The notes under the pieces: generated by a model
The model's input: only the letters and a program-made list of their open reading frames with translations
Database searches by the model: none
Told to the model about the DNA's origin: nothing
DNA from: JAVZLQ01 sp049972525
Lineage (GTDB): Archaea > Thermoproteota > Bathyarchaeia > Bathyarchaeales > Bathycorpusculaceae
Assembly (NCBI GenBank): GCA_049972525.1
Contig: JBMFKI010000013.1
Span: 1-45,597 of the forward strand
Reading direction: 5' to 3'
Length of the DNA: 45,597 nucleotides
Translations under genes and position numbers: made by a program
In this document: piece by piece, positions 15,662 to 23,489 of the stretch
How positions within the stretch are numbered: position 1 is the stretch's first letter
Layout of the letters: each line of letters starts with the position of its first letter

Positions 15662-16191
15662 CTATACAAACCACATGGAAATAAGTAAAAAGATTCTCAC
15701 AAGCGAGTCTGTGGCTATGCTGACAAAAGAGATTAAAATCAACGCAATTGGTAAGCGCTTAAAGTTGCTCCCAAAAAGGTACTTGCCAAACTTCGAAGCG
15801 GGATAAATAAGAAACAAGGCAAATAAGACGTCTAAAATAGTCCATATTGGAAGCTCTCTTCCGAACGGATGGATAAGGGCTGGCTAGAAGCATCACCGCA
15901 TATAGCGTTAAGGCTGGTTTCCATCTGGCTTTAGCTAAAAGTCCAGCGGTCAAAACGCTTATGGGCTCAGCGATCATACCAAACATCCAAAGCTCATCTG
16001 GCTTTATCATCCTTGCAATTGAAGAGCCGATAAACGCTGCTGCAAACCCTGCTTCTGGACCTAATATTATGCCTTCTATCAACTCTAGGGTATATTCCTC
16101 AGTTGCGCCATAAACCAAACGATGTAAAATAGAGCACAGCGTGCAAAGCCGCAAATATTGCTGTTAAGCTTATTTGAATTCCGCGTTTAAA
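15662..16191 (-). pseudogene. ECF-transporter S component, broken by two frameshifts
   Basis: Three successive reading frames on the minus strand together give one membrane protein. The first (16191 to about 16110) reads ISLTAIFAALHAVLYFTSFG and LWRN before a stop. The second reads LELIEGIILGPEAGFAAAFI and GSSIARMIKPDELWMFGMIA to about 15885. The third reads HPFGRELPIWTILDVLFALF through SFVSIATDSLVRIFLLISMW and ends at TAG 15662. Glycine-rich helices of this type are typical of substrate-binding S components of energy-coupling factor vitamin/metal transporters. A TAG sits directly upstream of the first frame and no normal start codon precedes it. Either the gene is dead or the assembly has two indels here. 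Confidence 0.75.
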
Positions 16192-16330
16192 CTATGTTGG
16201 CAATTAAATTGGTGCAAATAAAAATTTGTCACATTAAACGTGTTTGACATATATCCAGAGTTATCCATGCGCTTTTCGTGAACGAAGAATCCGTCCATAT
16301 CAGTTTATGTTCCGCATACCGTAACTGTTT

Positions 16331-16338
16331 AATATAAA
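16331..16338 (+). promoter_or_regulatory. TATA box of the M42 aminopeptidase gene
   Basis: TTAATATAA lies around 16330-16338, about 40 bases before ATG 16377. Transcription would begin near 16361, upstream of AAGGAG (16361-16366). This supports ATG 16377 over the in-frame ATG at 16344. Confidence 0.5.
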
Positions 16339-16376
16339 GATTTGTGATTTTAGCTACCTTTAAGGAGAATGATAAA

Positions 16377-17420
16377 ATGAGGCTCGCAGAAACTTTAGAG
16401 AAACTCTCAAACGCGTGCGGAGTCGCTGGAAGGGAGGATGAAGTTAGAAGCCTGATGAAGGACATGTTGAAGAACTATGTTGATGAAGTGAAAGAGGATA
16501 AAATGGGAAACGTTATAGGAGTGAAAAAGGGCGAGAAAAACGCGCCTAAAGTCATGCTTGCAGCGCACATGGACGAAATTGGCTTACTGGTGAAAACAAT
16601 CTCTAAAGAGGGATTTCTACAATTCACGAAAATAGGTGGAATAGACGACCGCATACTGCTGGCCCAAAAAGTCCTTGTTTACACGGAGAAAGGGCCACTG
16701 CATGGAATAATAGGCTCAAAACCACCGCACATACAAAAGGAAGAAGAGCGAAAAAGAATCCTAACGTATGATGAGCTCTTCATAGACATCGGAGCTGAAA
16801 GCCAAGAAGAAGCCAAAAAAATGGGAGTAAAAATAGGTGACCCTGTAGAGTTTGACATAAAATTCGCAAGGGTTGGAAAAAACATTGTGATTGGAAAGGC
16901 TTTAGATGATAGGGCCGGATGTGCAGTCATGGTTGAGGCAATGAAACTTCTTGAAAAAACAAAATGCACAGTGTATGCTGTTGGAACAGTGCAGGAAGAA
17001 GTTGGCTTAAGAGGTGCAACAACAGCCGCTTTTGGAATATACCCAGACGTCGGCATAGCCCTAGACGTAACAGTTGCAGGCGACATGCCAGGAGTGAAAG
17101 AAGTTGAGGCTCCAATAAAACTGAGGAAAGGTCCATCAATAGAGGTTGCGGATATGGGCTTAATTACTCACCCGAAAGTTTTACGCTTGCTGATAGACGC
17201 TGCTGAAGAGAATAAAATTCCATATCAACTGGAAACAGGTTTGCCAGGTTCAACAGATGCAGCGCGCATAGCACTTACACGTGAAGGAGTTCCAAGCGGC
17301 GTAATTTCTATTCCAACACGTTACATACACAGCCCAGCATCCCTCCTAAGCTTGGAAGACGCGGAAAATGCAGTAAAGCTGACGGTTGCAGCGATACAGA
17401 AGATTCCAAAATATTTCTAA
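16377..17420 (+). CDS. M42-family (TET-type) aminopeptidase
   Basis: The 347-residue protein has the ordered metal ligands of M42 peptidases: His and Asp in MLAAHMDEIGLL, Asp in KALDDRAGCAV, the Glu pair in VQEEVGLRGA, Asp in IALDVTVAGDMPG and His in RYIHSPASLL. Such enzymes form dodecameric tetrahedral shells that trim peptides in the cytoplasm of archaea. ATG 16377 is preceded by AAGGAG nine bases upstream and a TATA box at the right distance. The frame is open 11 codons further to 16344, which I regard as untranslated leader. A cellulase-like annotation sometimes given to this family should be ignored. Confidence 0.92.
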   Translation: MRLAETLEKLSNACGVAGREDEVRSLMKDMLKNYVDEVKEDKMGNVIGVKKGEKNAPKVMLAAHMDEIGLLVKTISKEGFLQFTKIGGIDDRILLAQKVLVYTEKGPLHGIIGSKPPHIQKEEERKRILTYDELFIDIGAESQEEAKKMGVKIGDPVEFDIKFARVGKNIVIGKALDDRAGCAVMVEAMKLLEKTKCTVYAVGTVQEEVGLRGATTAAFGIYPDVGIALDVTVAGDMPGVKEVEAPIKLRKGPSIEVADMGLITHPKVLRLLIDAAEENKIPYQLETGLPGSTDAARIALTREGVPSGVISIPTRYIHSPASLLSLEDAENAVKLTVAAIQKIPKYF

Positions 17421-17478
17421 ATAACTTTTCTTTCAGAGAAATTGTTTTAAATTTGGAAACTCGTTCTTATGGCTGAGG

Positions 17479-17916
17479 ATGAGCGCAAAAAAGGGCTTTG
17501 AGTTTCTGGAACACACAGCGGACATTTACATTGCAGCATATGGAAGTGACATTGCTGAAGCCTTTGAGAACGCGGCTCTCGCTATGTTTGAAGTCATGAC
17601 AGATGTAAAAAACGTTAGCCCAGATGTTAAAGATACCGTGGAAATAGCCGCGTATGATGAGTATGCGCTTCTTTATAGTTGGCTTGAAGCTCTGCTCGTA
17701 AAGTTTGAGCTCAACGGAATGTTTTACTCGAAATTCAAGGTTCGAAATATACAAAAAACTTCTGAGGGCTTTAAACTTAGGGCTGAAATATGGGGTGAAA
17801 AATTTAACCCAGAAAAGCACACGCAGAAAGTAGGTGTAAAAGCCATCACGTACCATCGCATGGAAATAGTTAAAGAGCCTGGAAGAGTCATCTTGAAATT
17901 CATACTCGACATATAA
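17479..17916 (+). CDS. Archease (RtcB activator)
   Basis: The 145-residue protein begins KKGFEFLEHTADIYIAAYGS and continues with EAFENAALAMFEVMTDVKN, then LLYSWLEALLVKFELNGMFY and late KAITYHRMEIVKEPG, the archease fold with its metal-binding acidic residues. Archease speeds guanylylation of the RNA ligase RtcB and allows multiple turnover. RtcB itself is encoded 1.8 kb downstream on the same strand. ATG 17479 follows GAGG closely; a TATA-like TTTTAAATTT lies around 17443-17452. The gene is convergent with adenylate kinase, four bases apart. Confidence 0.93.
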   Translation: MSAKKGFEFLEHTADIYIAAYGSDIAEAFENAALAMFEVMTDVKNVSPDVKDTVEIAAYDEYALLYSWLEALLVKFELNGMFYSKFKVRNIQKTSEGFKLRAEIWGEKFNPEKHTQKVGVKAITYHRMEIVKEPGRVILKFILDI

Positions 17917-17919
17917 GCG

Positions 17920-18579
17920 CTATGAGATAAACTTCAGTTTTTTTAAGTCTTTTATGATTTCTTCTACCGCCACTTCTGGAGGCATCTCTAGAGATTCCGT
18001 TTTAAATTCAACAAACGGAACGCCTTTCTCTCTGTAATACTCGAGTATTGGTTGAGTTTGCTCCTCATAAACTTCAATTCGCTTTTTTATAACTTCTGGA
18101 GTGTCATCTGGACGCTGATATAAGGGTCCGCCGCACTTGTCACATATCATATCAACCTTCGGCTTCAAAAAGCGCAAATTATAGACTGCGCCACAGTTTT
18201 TGCAGATTCTCCGAGCTGATAGACGTTCGATAATTATCCATTCTGGAACTATCAACCGTATTACAACATCTATCTTAGCAATTTTCTCCAAAGCCTTTGC
18301 CTGTTCAATTGTACGCGGGTAACCATCCAAAATAAAGCCCTTGCCGCTTGGAATTCTAGCCATGCGCTGCCTTAGAACCTCCACAACAACGTCGTCTGGC
18401 ACAAGCAAACCCTTCTCAACATAACCCTTCACTTTACGCGCTAGTGGCGTGTCTTCCCTCATAATTTCCCTAAAGACATCGCCAGTAGCGATAACATCAA
18501 CATCAAGTTTGGATTGTAATCGAGAAGCGTATGTTCCTTTTCCAGAACCGGGTGCACCGAAGATTATCGCGTTAACCAT
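17920..18579 (-). CDS. adk: Adenylate kinase, zinc-containing
   Basis: The 219-residue protein has the P-loop FGAPGSGKGTYASRL, the NMP-binding ATGDVFREIMRED, the GFILDGYPRTIEQAKALE segment, and a LID domain with a four-cysteine zinc site (CKNCGAVY and CDKCGGPLYQRPDD). It catalyses ATP + AMP to 2 ADP in the cytoplasm. This is the long, bacterial-style form with a zinc LID and not the trimeric archaeal type. The length is normal and all motifs are intact. Confidence 0.95.
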   Translation of the reverse strand: MVNAIIFGAPGSGKGTYASRLQSKLDVDVIATGDVFREIMREDTPLARKVKGYVEKGLLVPDDVVVEVLRQRMARIPSGKGFILDGYPRTIEQAKALEKIAKIDVVIRLIVPEWIIIERLSARRICKNCGAVYNLRFLKPKVDMICDKCGGPLYQRPDDTPEVIKKRIEVYEEQTQPILEYYREKGVPFVEFKTESLEMPPEVAVEEIIKDLKKLKFIS

Positions 18580-18702
18580 ACGATTCTCCTCCGCATATTC
18601 ATTTATTCATTTTCGTAAAGAAGATTGCCAGTTAATAATTAAGCGTTGCCGTACTTGTTGGTATATTGGAGATGTTATTTTTCAAAAAGAATCCCGTGAC
18701 CT

Positions 18703-18734
18703 GCTTAAACGCTTCCTTATGAAAACGTTTAAGC
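18703..18734. repeat. Perfect 9-bp inverted repeat upstream of the MBL-fold gene
   Basis: GCTTAAACG at 18703-18711 is repeated inverted as CGTTTAAGC at 18726-18734, with a 14-base spacer. It lies 50 bases upstream of ATG 18784 and just before the likely core promoter, so it could be a regulator site. No binding protein can be named. Confidence 0.4.
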
Positions 18735-18783
18735 ATTTGACCAGCGAAACTCTAGTATCTTAAATGCACTAATGTGATGCAAC

Positions 18784-19692
18784 ATGCAAATAACAAGACT
18801 TGAAGATTACCTGTACCTAGTAGATTTGGAAACTGGCGGAATAGAGAACTTCATAGCAAGCTACATCCTAAAAGGCAAACAAGCAGCAATAATTGAAACT
18901 GGACCGACACTTTCAGTATCGAATCTGCTTTCAAGCCTAAAGCAATTGAAAATTAAACCAGAAAACGTGACCTACGTGGCAGTTTCCCACATTCACTTAG
19001 ACCACGGCGGAGGCGCTGGAACACTAATGAAGCATCTGCCAAAAGCAAAAGTCATAGTTCACCAGAGAGGGGCACCACACCTGATTAATCCGGAAAAGCT
19101 TTGGCAACAATCAAAAAACGTTCTGGGCGAAGTGGCGATGATTTATGGGGAACCTGAACCAGTTCCCGCGGAAAGAATAATTACTGCGGTTGACGGTGCA
19201 TTGTTCGATGTTGGAGATGGAATAACATTCAGGGTTGTTGAAACCCCTGGGCATGCTTCACATCATGTAAGTTACTATGAACACTTAAGCCATGGTGTTT
19301 TCACGGGAGATGCTGCTGGAATATACATTCCAAAAGTTGACGTAATCGTTCCTACAACTCCACCGCCGTTTTATTTGGATGTCGCATTAAATTCCCTAGA
19401 TAAACTGGTGCGCCTAAAACCAGAAGTCTTATACTACAGCCATTTCGGCAAGGCGGATGACGCTGTTGAGAAAATTCAAGAGTATGTGGCGCAGATTAAA
19501 CTTTGGGAAAGAATCGCGAGAGAAGGCGTGGAAAACGGCAAGGATTTCGAGGATATTAGGAAAGACATAATCGAGAATGATGTTGCTGTTAAGAAGGCGC
19601 TAAATTATTTAAGTGCACATAAGGTGTTAAGCGAAACTACGCTTAAGGAAAGTGTTCAAGGCTTTATAGAATTCGTTAAGAAGGAAAAATAG
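18784..19692 (+). CDS. Metallo-beta-lactamase-fold hydrolase
   Basis: The 302-residue protein contains the dinuclear metal motif VSHIHLDHGGGAG, then His in VETPGHASHHVSYY, Asp in GVFTGDAAGIYIP and a late His in LYYSHFGKADDA, the full ligand set of the glyoxalase II-like MBL fold. The C-terminal about 80 residues are helical and charged. It is soluble and the substrate is unknown. It lies between adenylate kinase and RtcB. A GTGAT sequence precedes ATG 18784. Confidence 0.87.
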   Translation: MQITRLEDYLYLVDLETGGIENFIASYILKGKQAAIIETGPTLSVSNLLSSLKQLKIKPENVTYVAVSHIHLDHGGGAGTLMKHLPKAKVIVHQRGAPHLINPEKLWQQSKNVLGEVAMIYGEPEPVPAERIITAVDGALFDVGDGITFRVVETPGHASHHVSYYEHLSHGVFTGDAAGIYIPKVDVIVPTTPPPFYLDVALNSLDKLVRLKPEVLYYSHFGKADDAVEKIQEYVAQIKLWERIAREGVENGKDFEDIRKDIIENDVAVKKALNYLSAHKVLSETTLKESVQGFIEFVKKEK

Positions 19693-19718
19693 TTATTTTG
19701 GCGTGAACGTCAAAATCC

Positions 19719-19726
19719 TTTATATT
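19719..19726 (+). promoter_or_regulatory. TATA box of rtcB
   Basis: TTTATATT lies about 38 bases before ATG 19761, placing transcription start near 19749 with a short leader that contains AGGTG (19749-19753). This is a normal archaeal promoter arrangement. Confidence 0.5.
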
Positions 19727-19760
19727 CCACCACACTCAATTCTGAAGTCAGGTGTAATCA

Positions 19761-21239
19761 ATGGAAGAAGGAGAAGGTCGCCCCCCAACAGAGAAGGTTC
19801 CACTTGAGAAAATTGACAACTACACGTGGCGCATCCCAAAGTATAAGCCTGGCATGCGCGTTCCAGGAATAGTTTTCGCAGACAGAGAATTACTTGAGAA
19901 AATGCGAACTGACAGAACTCTTGAGCAATGTGTAAACGTTGCACATTTGCCGGGCATTTACAAGCATTCAATAACTCTGCCGGACGGTCATGAGGGCTAT
20001 GGTTTTCCAATAGGCGGCGTCGCAGCAACAGACTACGAGGAAGGCGTAATCAGCCCAGGCGGCGTTGGCTACGACATAAACTGTGGCGTCCGCCTGTTAA
20101 CCACAAACTTGTTTGAGCAAGACATAAGACCGAAACTTGCAGAGCTGACAAACGTGATTTTTGATAATGTTCCATGCGGACTTGGAAGCCGCAGAAAGGA
20201 CTTTCGCGTTACAGAACACGATTTAGATAGACTTGTTGTAGAAGGAGTCCAATGGGTAATCGACCAAGGCTTAGGCTGGGACGAGGATGCAGAACACTGC
20301 GAAGAACGCGGATGCATGAAAAACGCAGATCCAGACAAGGTTTCAACCACAGCCAAAAATAGAGGATTAACCCAAATTGGCACTTTGGGTTCTGGAAATC
20401 ACTTCCTAGAAATTCAAAAAGTTGACAAAATCTACGACCAGAAAACGGCTAAGGCCTTCGGAATTGAGGATGAGAAGCAAATTACAGTGATGATTCACTG
20501 TGGCTCTCGAGGGTATGGACACCAGATATGCTCAGATTACCTGCGCGTCATGGAAAGAGCAGTTCATAAATACAAAATTGTTCTGCCAGATAGAGAACTT
20601 GCATGCGCACCGGGAAACAGCAATGAGGCTGAGGATTATTATAAGGCGATGGCTTGCGCCGTCAACTACGCGTTTGCAAACCGCCAAACAATAATGCACT
20701 GGGTTAGACAAAGCTTCAAACAAGTTTTCAAGCAAGACCCAGAAAAGTTTGGGTTAAAACTCGTTTACGATGTAGCTCACAACATCGCGAAGATAGAAAA
20801 TCACAAAATCAACGGCGAACAAAAGAAAGTATGGGTTCACAGGAAAGGCGCAACAAGAGCCTTTCCACCAGGGCATCCAGAAATACCAGCAGACTACAGA
20901 GCGGTAGGTCAACCAGTACTCATACCAGGAAGCATGGGAACAAGCTCATGGCTATTAGCGGGCACCGAAAAAGCAATGCAAATAAGCTTCGGTTCAACAG
21001 CCCACGGAGCGGGCAGAATGCTAAGCAGAAACGCTGCAAAAAGAAGATTCTGGGGCGGAGACATAAAAAAGGCCTTGGAACAAAGAGGAATCTACGTAAG
21101 ATCTGCAAGCTCCGTCGTTCTAGCTGAGGAAGCAGACCCAGCATACAAGAACGTTGACATAGTCGCAAATGTAAGTGACAATGTTGGAATAGCCACAAAA
21201 GTTGCAAGAATGGTCCCAATAGCAGTTGTCAAGGGCTAA
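19761..21239 (+). CDS. rtcB: RNA-splicing ligase RtcB
   Basis: The 492-residue protein is a complete RtcB without intein. Metal ligands Asp105 and Cys108 (GYDINCGVRLL), His213 (GSGNHFLEIQ) and His246 (MIHCGSRGYGHQ) are present. So is the guanylylated His415 (GSTAHGAGRML) that carries GMP. RtcB joins RNA ends with 2',3'-cyclic phosphate and 5'-OH, which is the exon ligation step after tRNA intron removal. Three tRNAs in this window carry introns, and the activator archease is encoded close by at 17479-17916. Confidence 0.97.
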   Translation: MEEGEGRPPTEKVPLEKIDNYTWRIPKYKPGMRVPGIVFADRELLEKMRTDRTLEQCVNVAHLPGIYKHSITLPDGHEGYGFPIGGVAATDYEEGVISPGGVGYDINCGVRLLTTNLFEQDIRPKLAELTNVIFDNVPCGLGSRRKDFRVTEHDLDRLVVEGVQWVIDQGLGWDEDAEHCEERGCMKNADPDKVSTTAKNRGLTQIGTLGSGNHFLEIQKVDKIYDQKTAKAFGIEDEKQITVMIHCGSRGYGHQICSDYLRVMERAVHKYKIVLPDRELACAPGNSNEAEDYYKAMACAVNYAFANRQTIMHWVRQSFKQVFKQDPEKFGLKLVYDVAHNIAKIENHKINGEQKKVWVHRKGATRAFPPGHPEIPADYRAVGQPVLIPGSMGTSSWLLAGTEKAMQISFGSTAHGAGRMLSRNAAKRRFWGGDIKKALEQRGIYVRSASSVVLAEEADPAYKNVDIVANVSDNVGIATKVARMVPIAVVKG

Positions 21240-21590
21240 TGCTGACTGTTAAGGGGTTAATTTCATAAGCGTTTCCTCCTACCACTATATGTAGGGGTAT
21301 CATAAGCAATCATACCGTCATGATACGGGGGATTTTCCTCAATTATTCAAAATAATTATTAGTCAGCGCGCATGTGCTAATGCTACGGTTTGTTATCTGA
21401 TTGTCAACAGAAAAGCATTTACTTATGGGGCGTAAGTGGCCTACGGTGTTAAGAATCTTCTATTTAAGCGGTGAAGCTTTTAGTCTATTTTATTCCAAAT
21501 CTCGGTACGCTAACATCTGCTTAGCATTTTTTATATTGGAAGCCTCGTTATAAACTCTAAAACGAAAACGTGGCATGGCTGTGGTTCAGG
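21240..21590. other. Gene-free stretch between rtcB and the zinc-finger/DUF7662 gene
   Basis: No convincing reading frame or RNA gene was found. It holds an inverted repeat GTATCAT/ATGATAC (about 21297-21335) shortly after rtcB, a possible terminator region. Near the end a TATA-like TTATAAAC (21548-21555) should drive the next gene. Confidence 0.5.
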
Positions 21591-22256
21591 ATGCCAGTCA
21601 AGGATGAATGTGGAATTTGCGGCAGAGTTTTACCATATCGCTATTTGAGAAGATGCCAAAGATGTGGGCGTCTATACTGCGTAGACTGCATGGTTCCAGA
21701 CGTTTCAACAGGTGATACTCATAAAATGCTTTGCCTAAACTGCGCCAGAAAAGTTGTCTCGCCGAAGCTTACGGGTAAATATGACGGGTTAAAAGCGCAT
21801 TTAAAATTCAGAGCAGCATTTACAGACGCTGTAAAGCTTTCTTTTGCCCAAATAGACGGAATAATAGGAGATAACTTGCCAATGAGCGCTTACAGAGACG
21901 AAAAGTGGTGGAGCAATTCGCCGAACACCACTCATGCCAAGGCATGGCTTGACGCGGGATGGAAAGTGCAGGAAGCTAACCTAAAAAACGGTTACGTGGT
22001 CTTCCAAAAGGTAAAAGCATTGGAAATAAAAAATAAAGGAAAAAGGCAACATAAAACTCAAAGCGTAAAACCCTTCACACCAGTTCCAGTTAAACTTCCA
22101 AAATCAAAAGTTCCATCAAAAACAAAGATATCAAAACTTTACGCAAGAATAAAAAACATAGAACGCCAAAGAACAGCGATGCCCAAATACCCTGGCAGCT
22201 TCAAGCCAAAACTAACACATGAGAAAAAACTTTTCAAGCCAGAAAAGAAACCGTAA
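21591..22256 (+). CDS. Treble-clef zinc-finger protein with a DUF7662 domain
   Basis: The first 50 residues hold four cysteine pairs (CGICGRVL, CQRCGRLYCVDC, CLNC), a treble-clef or FYVE/AN1-like zinc module. Residues about 65-145 read YDGLKAHLKFRAAF, VKLSFAQIDGIIGDNLPMSA, EKWWSNSPNTTHAKAWLDAG, then WKVQEANLKNGYVVFQKV, which is the pattern of the uncharacterised DUF7662 domain. The remainder is a basic Lys/Pro-rich tail likely to bind nucleic acid. ATG 21591 is favoured over GTG 21570 because the TATA box at 21548-21555 puts transcription start near 21577. Function is unknown. Confidence 0.72.
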   Translation: MPVKDECGICGRVLPYRYLRRCQRCGRLYCVDCMVPDVSTGDTHKMLCLNCARKVVSPKLTGKYDGLKAHLKFRAAFTDAVKLSFAQIDGIIGDNLPMSAYRDEKWWSNSPNTTHAKAWLDAGWKVQEANLKNGYVVFQKVKALEIKNKGKRQHKTQSVKPFTPVPVKLPKSKVPSKTKISKLYARIKNIERQRTAMPKYPGSFKPKLTHEKKLFKPEKKP

Positions 22257-22309
22257 TAAAAGAAGTTTTATCTACAACACTCTTAAAAATAAATAAGGCG
22301 AAAGGAAAA

Positions 22310-22403
22310 GCGGCCGTCGTCTAGTCTGGTTAGGACACAGTACCGCAAAGCGTGTGGAAGCCTTCCAAGCCTGCGATCCCGGGTTCGAATCCCGGCGGCC
22401 GCA
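22310..22403 (+). tRNA. tRNA-Gly(UCC) with a non-canonical 19-nt intron
   Basis: Acceptor GCGGCCG/CGGCCGC, D arm GTCT/GGAC and T arm CCGGG TTCGAAT CCCGG are perfect. The 3' half of the anticodon arm is TTCCAA GCCTG, which needs CAGGC on the 5' side. CAG and GC are present but separated by 19 bases (22341-22359). Removing these gives stem CAGGC/GCCTG and loop CTTCCAA with anticodon UCC. CCA is encoded at 22404-22406. The intron lies between positions 29 and 30, in the stem, not at the usual 37/38. Confidence 0.93.
22341..22359 (+). other. tRNA-Gly intron (position 29/30)
   Basis: The insert TACCGCAAAGCGTGTGGAA contains CGC-AAA-GCG, and its TGTG can pair with CACA of the upstream exon, giving a relaxed bulge-helix-bulge-like fold for the splicing endonuclease. 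Boundaries are set by restoring the anticodon stem. Confidence 0.8.
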
Positions 22404-22419
22404 CCAGTCGTTTTCTCCT

Positions 22420-23027
22420 TTACAATAATTGTTTGACTATGGAGAATTTTCTGTAGAGCTCGCAGATTTTTCTTACAATTATCTCTGGCTTGGCATGGTC
22501 TTCGTTTAGATCTTTAATAGAGTAGAATTGTGATGGAACAAATATTGTCTTTAAGCCTATTTTCTTCGCGCCATTTATGTCTTCAAGCGGGCTATCACCT
22601 ATGTAAATAGCCTCATGCGCTTCTATTTTAAGCCTTTTTAGGGCTTCTTCGAAAATTTTCGCGTGCGGCTTTCTCCATCCAACTTCTTCTGAAACCAGAA
22701 CAGCATTAAAGAACTTGTTTATGCTCAATTTTCTCAGTCCAGCGTATATTACTGGGGCATACGTGAAGTTTGAGACAAGTCCCAACTTGTATTCTTGTGA
22801 TAGCGTTTGTAACTTCAACAAGCTCTTGATAGCGTATAACCCTGTATTTTTCGTGAGATTTGCTGTAAGCGGCCATAAAGCGTTCTTCTTCAACATTAAA
22901 GCCAGATTCTATTATGGCTTTATACAATTTCATTTTACAATTTCATTTTCGATTTCTCTAGATTGTAGCCCTTTACATTTGTTAACGTGCCTATAAAGTC
23001 GAAGATCACTGCTTTTAATGCTTGCAA
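22420..23027 (-). pseudogene. HAD-superfamily hydrolase, disrupted
   Basis: The 5' end reads from TTG 23027 as LQALKAVIFDFIGTLTNVKG and YNLEKSKMKL, then stops because of a 13-base tandem duplication (22924-22949). The frame resumes as MKLYKAIIESGFNVEEERFM and KSHEKYRVIRYQELVEVTNA. A second break near 22815 joins this directly to LQTLSQEYKLGLVSNFTYAP. The C-terminal part then carries normal HAD motifs (Thr/Ser in LVSNFTY, Lys in WRKPHAKIFEE, YIGDSPLEDINGAKKIG). The cap region between the two halves seems to be missing. As it stands the gene cannot make a full hydrolase. Confidence 0.82.
22924..22949. repeat. 13-bp perfect tandem duplication inside the HAD gene
   Basis: ACAATTTCATTTT occurs twice back to back (22924-22936 and 22937-22949). 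Removing one copy restores an open frame across the N-terminal HAD motif and the MKLYKAIIESG segment, so this duplication is the cause of the first frameshift. Confidence 0.9.
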
Positions 23028-23282
23028 GAGTTGTTTCCCCGCATAGGCTTATTACGAATTAGTTTTGCAATGCGTATTCTAACATAATAAAATTTGCCTA
23101 TGTGCAGCATCTTTACGTATTGAAATGCGGTGCTCAGCAGATTTTTAAATATTAAATTTTACAATTTACACGAACAATGGAGAGGGGATGGTTGAAGGTT
23201 TACATAAAAACCCATTATTTGGAGGAAAATGAATAAGCACGCCGTTACCTGAAGCTACACAAGAAATAGCCATAGGTGTAAT

Positions 23283-23489
23283 CGCCGCGCGCGCTACGGG
23301 TTGTTTATGACTGCGCTGCATCCGAACGCATACGGAAAAACCGTTGGTTTAAATCATTGGGGGTACTGGGCATTTCTGCTAATGCTAGGTTCCAGCTTGC
23401 TTTACTTCCTCGTAAGCCTAGCCACAAAACCGCTCGCTGAAGAAAAACTTGAGAAAATGTTTCCGAAATCTCAAAAGCCTAAAAGTTAA
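23283..23489 (+). pseudogene. C-terminal remnant of a membrane transporter, sodium:solute-symporter-like
   Basis: The open frame reads GLFMTALHPNAYGKTVGLNH, WGYWAFLLMLGSSLLYFLVS and ends LATKPLAEEKLEKMFPKSQK. One membrane helix followed by TKPLAEEKLEKMF resembles the end of sodium:solute symporter proteins. No full gene precedes it. Just upstream another frame gives STPLPEATQEIAIGVIAA after GGAGG (23221-23225), possibly the original N-terminus, so most of the gene appears deleted. The family call is tentative. The stop overlaps the end of the convergent hypB gene by four bases. Confidence 0.5.

Noticed and set aside
21297..21335. Inverted repeat GTATCAT/ATGATAC considered as a riboswitch or regulator site
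   Set aside because: It sits just after rtcB and about 250 bases from the next start, has a long spacer and no conserved riboswitch core. At most it is part of a termination region.
22997..23300. Search for a CRISPR array or IS element in the decayed region near 23 kb
   Set aside because: No regular repeats, terminal inverted repeats or transposase motifs were found here or anywhere in the window.
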